Shown one piece after another: positions 1 through 4,786 of a DNA stretch of 7,063 nucleotides; within the stretch, counting starts at the first letter, position 1; each line of letters begins with the position of its first letter. Source of the DNA: Candidatus Methylomirabilota bacterium (GTDB taxonomy: Bacteria; Methylomirabilota; Methylomirabilia; Methylomirabilales; JACQHM01); assembly GCA_016199025.1 (NCBI GenBank), contig JACQHM010000203.1, positions 1 to 7,063 on the forward strand, read 5' to 3'. The notes beneath the pieces are model-generated. The model worked only from the letters and a program-made list of their open reading frames with translations, did no database searches and was not told the DNA's origin. Both the position numbers and the translations under genes were made by a program.

Positions 1-17
1 CCATCTGATCCCTAATT

Positions 18-35
18 TGCAAGAGAGGTGCCAAA
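18..35 (-). promoter_or_regulatory. Candidate sigma54 (-24/-12) promoter reading out of the window
   Basis: On the minus strand this stretch reads TTTGGCACCTCTCTTGCA, which fits the RpoN consensus TGGCAC-N5-TTGCW at every defined position, including the obligatory GG-N10-GC spacing. Transcription would start about 12 nt after the GC, near position 7, and run leftward off the window, so the controlled gene is not visible. It lies in the non-coding gap after the receiver gene. Sigma54 promoters need an AAA+ enhancer-binding activator; no such activator is encoded here, and the neighbouring receiver lacks the AAA+ domain. A repeat/dyad at 127-159 is at a suitable enhancer distance. A chance match is possible, but the full-consensus fit in a non-coding gap makes it credible. 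Confidence 0.6.
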
Positions 36-126
36 GGGGTGTAAGGGACTCCTCAGGGACGAATCGCTTGCCATGCAAACGGAATTGGCTCTTTTGACCG
101 CAGGCAGGATGCCGGCTTGTGGGCTA

Positions 127-159
127 CATGGTGGTCATTTCCGACCACCGATGGTCATT
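127..159. promoter_or_regulatory. Dyad with direct repeat, possible activator (enhancer) site
   Basis: GGTGGTC (130-136) and GACCACC (143-149) form a perfect 7-bp inverted repeat around a 6-nt centre. CAT (127-129) and ATG (151-153) can extend it past one bulged base. The octamer TGGTCATT also recurs as a direct repeat at 132-139 and 152-159, 20 bp apart (about two helical turns). The site lies about 130 bp upstream of the predicted sigma54 start, the usual place for an enhancer-binding protein. It also sits 36-62 bp past the receiver stop codon, so a terminator hairpin was considered, but no T-run follows on the minus strand. Function is inferred. Confidence 0.35.
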
Positions 160-188
160 CGAGCCGGTGCCGCGATCCGTTCCCGCGC

Positions 189-581
189 TTAGGCGGCCTG
201 CTGTTTTGGCCCCTTTCCCAGGATCTGCCGGATTGTGGGGACGAGGTCTCCCATCACGGTCTTCTTCACAAGGAAGGCATCGGCCCCACTCTCGGCCGCC
301 GCCGTCTGGTACACCTGCTCGTCATGGACCGTCAGGATGATGACCTTCGTCTCGGGCCGCTCGGTTTTGATCCGTCTGGTGGCCTCCAGGCCATTGACAC
401 GGGGCATGGCCAGGTCCATCAAGACGACGTCGGGCCGAAGCTCCCGGGTGAGCCGGACCGCCTCCTCCCCGTCCTCTGCCTCCCCCACCACGTGGATCTC
501 CTGCTCCCCTTCCAGGATCCGCTTCACAACGCCTCGAAACCTTTGGTCATCATCCACGATCAGATTTGTCATGGACCTCAC
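189..581 (-). CDS. Stand-alone NarL-type response-regulator receiver domain
   Basis: This 130-aa cytoplasmic protein is a single REC domain that should accept a phosphoryl group from a histidine kinase. Visible hallmarks are the acidic cluster D10-D11-D12, phospho-acceptor D56 in LMDLAMP, switch T84 in ILTVHD and conserved K106. The sequence style (VGEAEDGEEAV, GLEATRRIK) is that of NarL/FixJ regulators, which normally carry a LuxR-type HTH to about 210-220 aa. Here the protein ends at GKGPKQQAA and no HTH-like reading was found in the 188 bases downstream. The start used is GTG at 581, preceded by a G-rich Shine-Dalgarno at 6 nt. An ATG three codons later (572) is the alternative, but its nearest purine-rich stretch is only about 3 nt away. 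It lies downstream of, and on the same strand as, the HisKA_3 kinase, whose class pairs with NarL-type receivers. Output must come from a partner protein or from phosphate transfer. Confidence 0.9.
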   Translation of the reverse strand: MRSMTNLIVDDDQRFRGVVKRILEGEQEIHVVGEAEDGEEAVRLTRELRPDVVLMDLAMPRVNGLEATRRIKTERPETKVIILTVHDEQVYQTAAAESGADAFLVKKTVMGDLVPTIRQILGKGPKQQAA

Positions 582-587
582 GGAACA

Positions 588-601
588 CCCCCCCCTTTTT
601 T
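588..601 (-). promoter_or_regulatory. Homopolymeric A6-G8 tract serving as ribosome-binding site
   Basis: On the minus strand six A are followed by eight G, then six bases (TGTTCC) and the GTG start of the receiver gene. The G-run is the only Shine-Dalgarno-like stretch in reach of the GTG, so it decides the start choice. Its length would be prone to slippage. Confidence 0.45.
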
Positions 602-805
602 GAAGAAGAAACGGAAACCTTTGAGCCGATCAGGCGGTGCCAGAAATCCTTCTTCCAAGGCTTCCTCCAGAAGGATAGACCACGAGGTGGAGAGAAGACA
701 ATCGGGTGAACACCTGAAACGAAGGGGGGAAAATGCCTGAGAAGAGGAGAGGGAAAACCCTTAGCAGTCGCTCAAACTATGGACAACTCCACGGGAAAAT
801 GCATT

Positions 806-856
806 GTAGGAGCGCCATCTTGGCGCGACCCCGTCGCGGCTGGAAGCCGCTCCTAC
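806..856. repeat. Inverted pair of GTAG-type REP elements
   Basis: Two 24-nt units lie head to head with a 3-nt CCC spacer: 806-829, and 833-856 in reverse orientation. Both begin GTAGGAGCG and end CGCGAC, and each folds into its own hairpin with a 5-nt loop (stems GCGCC/GGCGC and GCGGC/GCCGC). The stems differ by a compensatory C-G to G-C exchange at unit positions 10 and 18, so pairing is conserved. The layout matches REP/BIME elements with a GTAG head, known from Stenotrophomonas and Pseudomonas and mobilised by RAYT transposases. It starts 43 bp beyond the kinase stop codon, a typical REP location, where it may protect or attenuate mRNA. No RAYT gene is in the window. Confidence 0.8.
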
Positions 857-898
857 GATGTCAAATAGGGACCTTCTCCCATGGAGCTGGGTTAAGGG

Positions 899-3800
899 TC
901 AGGTAGCCGCGGGATCCTCCAGGGGGATCGTGACGCGCAGCTCCGTCCCCCGGCCGGGGGCGGAGGTCAGGTGGAGCGTCCCGCCTAAGGCGTTGATCCG
1001 CTCGTGGATGCCGATCAACCCCAGGCCCCGATCGCCCCGCCGGGCCAACACCGCGGGGACGTCGAAGCCGATCCCGTCATCCTGGATGGAACAATGAACC
1101 CTTGTGTCCTCCCGCTCAAGTTGGATCCTCACCCGGGTCGCCTTCGCATGTTTGGTCACGTTGGTCAAGGCCTCCTGGACGATCCGGTAGAAGGCTGTTT
1201 CGATCGCAGAGGAAAGACGCCCCCCTGTCGAGCCTTTCACGGTGATGGCGAGCTCCGTCCGGGTCGAGATCCCCTGCGCCAGAAATTGGAGGGCCGGGAA
1301 GAGCCCCAGGTCGTCCAGGATCGTGGGGCGAAGCTCATGGGAGAGGTGCCGCAGGTGGGACTCGACCTGGTCCAGGAGCCCCCTGACCTCCTGGAGTCGC
1401 TCACGGACAGGAGGCGGCAGCGAGCTGGCCGCCTGCTCTAGGGCGATATGGATGGAGGCGAGGAGCTGTCCCGCCTCGTCATGGAGGACATGGGCGATCC
1501 GTTTTGCCTCCTCTTCCTTGGCTTTTTGGATCCTGGTCATGAGAGCGCGAAGCTGGTCCCGGTAGGTCACCAGCTCCTGGTAGAGCCGCGCGCGCTCCAG
1601 GGCGATGGCGGCTGGCTGGACCAGGAGTTCCAGGAGCTGGAGGTCCTCGGCGGTGAAGGCCCGCCCCGGCTCGGTGGCCCCAACATTTAAGACCCCAATG
1701 AGCCGTTCTTCGACAAGGAGGGGGACACTGATGATGGCGGTGATGGTGGGGAGCTCCGGGAACCGGTGGGGGAAGGCCTGGTAGTCGTTCACGATCAAGG
1801 AACGACGGGCCGCCGCCACCGTTCCTATCACCCCTTCGCCCAGGTGGATCGCCTCGCGACGGGGCAGGGCCTCGCCGCCGGCCCGGGCCACGAAGGTGAG
1901 GCATTGGGCGGCCTCGTCCCACAAGCCGAGGCGGGCAAAATCGGCCTGGAGAAGCTCCCGAGCGGCCTGGACAATCCGGTCCAGGGTCTCGGGCAGGGCC
2001 AGGGACTGATTCAGGGCCTGGCCCACCTGCCAGAGGCGCTCCAAGGCCGCCGCCCGGCTGGTCGCCTGGTGGTAAAAGAGGGCGTGATGGCAGGACAGAC
2101 TGGCCGCATCGGCCAGGTGGGTGAGGACCTCAAGGTCCGCCGGGGTGAAGGGCCGAGGCGTCCGGCGGGCCACCAGGAGGACCCCGAGGGGGGGCCCCTC
2201 ATGGACGATAGGGACCGCGGCCTGGGCCACGATCCCCCCGGCGCGGGCGACTGCATCGTACTCATGCGAGAACCGGGGATCCTGGAGGTAGTCCTCAGTC
2301 ACGAGGGGCTCCCCTGTGGACAGGACCTGCCCCGCCATCCCGCAGCCCCTCAGCAAGTTCAGACCCTGCAGGAGCGAGGACGAGGCCCCCGCCTGGGCCC
2401 GGATGGTCAGGGACTGCCCTTCCTTCTCCACCAGGGCGAGGAAAGCGAGGTCGGCCTGGCTAAGCTCTTTGGCCTTAGTCACCAGCCGCTCTAGGACTGT
2501 GTCCAGCTCCAGGGAGGCGGCCAAGTCCAGTATCAGCGTGGCGAAGGCCTCCGCCTGCTGCTGCCGCCGCTCCGCTTCCTGGTAGAGCCGCTGCTGCTCC
2601 TCCTGTGCCCGCTTCCGCTCGGTGATGTCGCGCGAGTTGATAACTACCCCTCCCACATCCGGGTCATGGAGAAGGTTCATCGCTATCCCTTCAAAAATAC
2701 GCCACGAGCCGTCTTTATGTCTAATACGTAACTCCCTGGATGGCGCGACAGCCGGATGCTCGATTGCCTTAGCGAAGTCTTTCATCGCATCTGGAGAATC
2801 TTCTGGGTGAACGAACTCAAAGGCGTTCTTGCCAATGACCTCTTCCGGTTTATAGCCAAGCACGCGTTCAACGGACGGGCTGATATAGTGTAAGGTGCCT
2901 TCGTCATTCATAACTTGGATGATGTCTGACGTGTTTCCGATGATCGAGCGAAAATATCGATCGCTGCGTCGTAGGGCCTCCTCCATCCGTATGCGCTCAA
3001 TGGCCGTAGCCAGCACGTTGGCAATGGCCTGGAGGAAGTGAATGTCATCTTGGGTGAAGGTCCGTCGTCGGGTGGTGTGGGCGCCCAAGACGCCAAAGGG
3101 CCGCTCCTTCCCACGGATGATGACACTCATCCCGCTAACCACCCCGTGGTTGATGAGGAGTGGTGGCCCACTGAAGCGTGTTTCGGTGCGGAGGTCTTCG
3201 ACAATCACCGGCTTGTTGGAAAGCAGCGTCCAGCCCGCCTGCGAATCGGTCCCCGCACCCACCGTCGCCTCCCCCACGGATCCTTCTTTCCAACCCACGC
3301 CTGCCCGCAAGCGCAACGCGGTGCCGTCTGGAAGGAGTTCTAAAACCTTGCAGTACTCTACATCAATGGTTTGGGCGATGAGGGCGACGGCTTCCTTCAT
3401 CAGGGTGGTCAGATCGGTACCCACCAGCGCCCGTTGACCGAGTTCGGCCACGACGGCCTGCTGGCGCGCCCGGGCTTGGAGTTCCGCTTCCACCCGCTTG
3501 CGCTCCGCCAGCTCCCGGGCATGGGCGAGGAGCAGTTGCTCCCGCCGAAGGAGGGCTTCCAGGAGGCTCAGCCTGGTGATGGCGCCAAGGAAGGCCCCCT
3601 GCTCATCGAGAACCGGCAAAGCCCCCACCCCCTCCGTCGCCATCCGCTGGTAGACCACCTCAGGGGGGCTCTCTGCTGCCACCGGCACGAGCGAAGACCT
3701 GGGCAACAGATCCGCAAAGATCCGGTTGGGGAATCGGGTGGAGACCTGCACTGGCACCAGCCCCAGAAAGTTCCCATCCTCTTCGTCACAGACGGCGTAG

Positions 3801-3904
3801 AGTCCTGCCTCTTGCCCTGACTCGGCCAGGTCCGTTGGGCGCATCGTGGCCGTCACCCGCACCACCCTATCGCTCAGCGCTTGCCGTGCTGTGAGAGGGA
3901 TCAC
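899..3904 (-). CDS. Soluble hybrid-sensor histidine kinase, CBS-CBS-GAF-PAS-GAF-GAF-HisKA_3-HATPase
   Basis: This 1001-aa kinase should autophosphorylate and pass phosphate to a NarL-type receiver. Domains in order: a CBS pair at about 1-120 (the second, 72-118, is clear), which in this superfamily often binds adenosine nucleotides; coiled linker 120-150; GAF1 about 152-305; PAS about 313-430, ending in the classic DITERKRAQEE exit; GAF2 about 453-612; GAF3 about 622-775; HisKA_3 dimerisation domain about 780-865 with likely phospho-acceptor H808 in AHVLHDE; HATPase about 895-997 with N-box E911/N915, DDGIGF (942-947) and GLGLIGIHER (960-969). No membrane segment is seen, so it senses cytoplasmic signals. 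The GTG start overlaps the upstream stop (GTGA), with AGGAGGA 6 nt before it, implying translational coupling to the 115-aa gene. The PAS segment is clearly poorer in GC than its surroundings. The probable partner is the receiver at 189-581. Confidence 0.95.
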   Translation of the reverse strand: MIPLTARQALSDRVVRVTATMRPTDLAESGQEAGLYAVCDEEDGNFLGLVPVQVSTRFPNRIFADLLPRSSLVPVAAESPPEVVYQRMATEGVGALPVLDEQGAFLGAITRLSLLEALLRREQLLLAHARELAERKRVEAELQARARQQAVVAELGQRALVGTDLTTLMKEAVALIAQTIDVEYCKVLELLPDGTALRLRAGVGWKEGSVGEATVGAGTDSQAGWTLLSNKPVIVEDLRTETRFSGPPLLINHGVVSGMSVIIRGKERPFGVLGAHTTRRRTFTQDDIHFLQAIANVLATAIERIRMEEALRRSDRYFRSIIGNTSDIIQVMNDEGTLHYISPSVERVLGYKPEEVIGKNAFEFVHPEDSPDAMKDFAKAIEHPAVAPSRELRIRHKDGSWRIFEGIAMNLLHDPDVGGVVINSRDITERKRAQEEQQRLYQEAERRQQQAEAFATLILDLAASLELDTVLERLVTKAKELSQADLAFLALVEKEGQSLTIRAQAGASSSLLQGLNLLRGCGMAGQVLSTGEPLVTEDYLQDPRFSHEYDAVARAGGIVAQAAVPIVHEGPPLGVLLVARRTPRPFTPADLEVLTHLADAASLSCHHALFYHQATSRAAALERLWQVGQALNQSLALPETLDRIVQAARELLQADFARLGLWDEAAQCLTFVARAGGEALPRREAIHLGEGVIGTVAAARRSLIVNDYQAFPHRFPELPTITAIISVPLLVEERLIGVLNVGATEPGRAFTAEDLQLLELLVQPAAIALERARLYQELVTYRDQLRALMTRIQKAKEEEAKRIAHVLHDEAGQLLASIHIALEQAASSLPPPVRERLQEVRGLLDQVESHLRHLSHELRPTILDDLGLFPALQFLAQGISTRTELAITVKGSTGGRLSSAIETAFYRIVQEALTNVTKHAKATRVRIQLEREDTRVHCSIQDDGIGFDVPAVLARRGDRGLGLIGIHERINALGGTLHLTSAPGRGTELRVTIPLEDPAAT
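2615..2970 (-). other. Low-GC segment coinciding with the kinase PAS domain
   Basis: Hand counting 2641-2940 gives 150 G/C in 300 bases (50%), with single lines down to 42%. Two lines in the following GAF2 region (2341-2460) give 84 of 120 (70%). The AT-richer stretch begins and ends close to the PAS domain limits. The GAF1 part shows intermediate values (about 57-60% in two lines counted). This is base composition only; the reading frame is intact. Confidence 0.7.
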
Positions 3905-4248
3905 TGGAACTCCTCCTCCAGCAGGACCTCAACCTCCAGCTCCAGATGCAGGATCTCCTCAGGCCCTATGAGCGGCTTAATCCGGTTGAGCACAAAGGCG
4001 ATGAGCGACTCTTTCGGGATCCGCCGGAGGATCGCCTGGCGCACCACGATGTCGCTGATGACCTCATCCTCGAGCTCGAAGCGCACGAAAGGGGAGCTGC
4101 CCAAGAGCTCGAGGGCCTTGCGGATCGCCACACACCCGATCGGGGAATGCTTCCCCAAAATCAGGCCATCGCGGATCGGCGGGATCACGAACTCTCGGAC
4201 CCGAGCTTTCAGGATGTGCTTGGGACTCGATACCGGTTGGTTCTCCAT
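3901..4248 (-). CDS. 115-aa protein of unknown function, coupled to the sensor kinase
   Basis: I do not recognise this family. The protein starts MENQPVSSPKHILKARVREF. It has no signal peptide or membrane segment and ends in a strongly acidic, alternating tail (LELEVEVLLEEEFQ). The frame stays open further upstream to 4512, but ATG 4248 is preferred because GGGAGGA stands 8 nt before it. The upstream extension would also run antisense through a plus-strand gene and has composition typical of a shadow frame. The stop overlaps the GTG of the kinase by 4 bp, so the two are almost certainly co-translated. A ligand-binding, scaffold or inhibitor role for the kinase is conceivable but is inference from position only. 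A lone H34 and C39 are visible; there is no recognisable metal or catalytic motif. Confidence 0.8.
   Translation of the reverse strand: MENQPVSSPKHILKARVREFVIPPIRDGLILGKHSPIGCVAIRKALELLGSSPFVRFELEDEVISDIVVRQAILRRIPKESLIAFVLNRIKPLIGPEEILHLELEVEVLLEEEFQ
3911..3917 (-). promoter_or_regulatory. Shine-Dalgarno of the sensor kinase
   Basis: AGGAGGA on the minus strand lies 6 nt before the GTG at 3904, inside the last codons of the 115-aa gene. It fixes the kinase start at the overlapping GTGA. Confidence 0.75.
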
Positions 4249-4256
4249 CGAACCGC

Positions 4257-4263
4257 TCCTCCC
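4257..4263 (-). promoter_or_regulatory. Shine-Dalgarno deciding the start of the 115-aa gene
   Basis: GGGAGGA on the minus strand stands 8 nt before ATG 4248. No comparable site precedes the upstream in-frame starts, so this is the reason for the shorter model. Confidence 0.7.
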
Positions 4264-4347
4264 ATATCCCACCCAGAAAAACGGATCATGGATGACCCTG
4301 CGATTGCTCTCTCTTTGGCTTGACAAGGCCAGTCGGGAGGTGGTACC

Positions 4348-4607
4348 GTGGGGGCTGCGATGACCCAGGAGGAGCTGTCTAAACGGATTGACGATGTCCA
4401 TCGGCGGCTTGATGACCTCCGGGCCGATGGCCTCCAACTCCGGCAGGAGGTCGGCCAACTCCGGCAAGACATGGTCGCCGGCTTCGGCCAACTCCGCCAG
4501 GAGGTCCACCACGAGCTGAACCGTCGTTCAGCCAGCTCTTCTGGCAGATGAACATCTGGTTCGCCCTCCTCGCCCTCCTCATGACCGCCTACCGGTTCCT
4601 CCGGTAG
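4348..4607 (+). pseudogene. Small coiled-coil protein with C-terminal membrane helix, frameshifted
   Basis: Reading starts at GTG 4348, with GGGAGG (4335-4340) 7 nt upstream; ATG 4360 is the alternative. The first frame gives a heptad-rich segment with LRQEVGQLRQDM and a second QLRQEV, then degenerates to SASSSGR and stops at 4549-4551. From 4527 the next frame back continues as RRFSQLFWQ, followed by a hydrophobic run (MNIWFALLALLMTAYRFLR) and a TAG at 4605-4607. The joined product, about 86 aa, is a plausible coiled-coil plus single membrane anchor. Loss of one T in CGTTC near 4526-4529 would explain the break. The site is not a classic X-XXY-YYZ slippery heptamer. A sequencing or assembly error is an equally good explanation. 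Function is unknown. It is divergent from the 115-aa gene with a 99-bp gap. Confidence 0.65.
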
Positions 4608-4627
4608 GTCCCCACGGTCGCGACCGT
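4588..4627. repeat. Perfect hairpin followed by a 14-bp palindrome
   Basis: CCTACCGG (4588-4595) and CCGGTAGG (4601-4608) pair perfectly over 8 bp around a 5-nt loop, spanning the stop of the repaired plus-strand gene. Six bases later, ACGGTCGCGACCGT (4614-4627) is a perfect palindrome. No T-run follows on either strand, so a standard intrinsic terminator is not shown. The palindrome could be an operator for the minus-strand promoter further right, but this is speculation. Confidence 0.4.
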
Positions 4628-4758
4628 CGCCAGTCTACGGCTCGATCATCGTCCACAGTCCACAGCGTTCCGACACACCGCTCTGGCTTCCCTTCTTCCC
4701 CCGCTTCCCCTTTTCAACAGCTCTCTGCCGTGAAGGTGTTCAACGTTGTAACACGCTC

Positions 4759-4786
4759 ATTATACGTCAGTGCAGAGGGAAGTCAA
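4759..4786 (-). promoter_or_regulatory. Sigma70-like promoter overlapping the YihY stop codon
   Basis: On the minus strand, TTGACT (4786-4781) is separated by 16 nt from a perfect TATAAT (4764-4759). The predicted start is near 4752. The -35 box covers the TGA stop of the YihY gene. It would produce a leader of about 500 nt, antisense to the coiled-coil gene, before the 115-aa gene and the kinase. No other strong promoter was seen just before 4248. It is the best core promoter in the window for the signalling operon, or alternatively the promoter of a small antisense RNA. Confidence 0.55.

Larger units (their letters stand above)
582..898. other. Kinase-receiver intergenic spacer (317 bp)
   Basis: No coding region could be supported here on either strand. 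The part nearest the kinase holds the REP pair at 806-856. The rest (582-805) is purine-rich on the plus strand. A weak minus-strand promoter-like arrangement (TTGTCT, 18 nt, TATCCT, roughly 680-710) could give the receiver its own transcription start, but each box matches only 4 of 6 consensus bases. The spacer length makes simple co-translation of kinase and receiver unlikely. Confidence 0.5.

Noticed and set aside
1..188. LuxR-type HTH of the receiver lost by frameshift
   Set aside because: Reading the minus strand past the stop in the frames checked showed no LTxRE-type HTH sequence; frames close quickly.
117..740. Plus-strand 207-codon open frame across the receiver gene
   Set aside because: It is antisense to a receiver with all catalytic residues; its translation has no domain and the composition of a shadow frame.
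806..856. Intrinsic terminator for the kinase
   Set aside because: Each half is an independent hairpin with a REP-type GTAG head and no T-run follows on the minus strand.
4320..4348. TTGACA at 4320-4325 as a -35 box for the plus-strand coiled-coil gene
   Set aside because: A -10 box at normal spacing would fall on the start codon and the bases there do not resemble TATAAT.
4249..4512. N-terminal extension of the 115-aa gene up to 4512
   Set aside because: A strong ribosome-binding site precedes ATG 4248, and the extension is antisense to the coiled-coil gene and mirrors its heptad pattern.
4348..4551. Programmed -1 frameshifting in the coiled-coil gene
   Set aside because: The junction CGTCGTTCAGC has no slippery heptamer, and no specific stimulating structure could be identified; mutation or sequence error is simpler.
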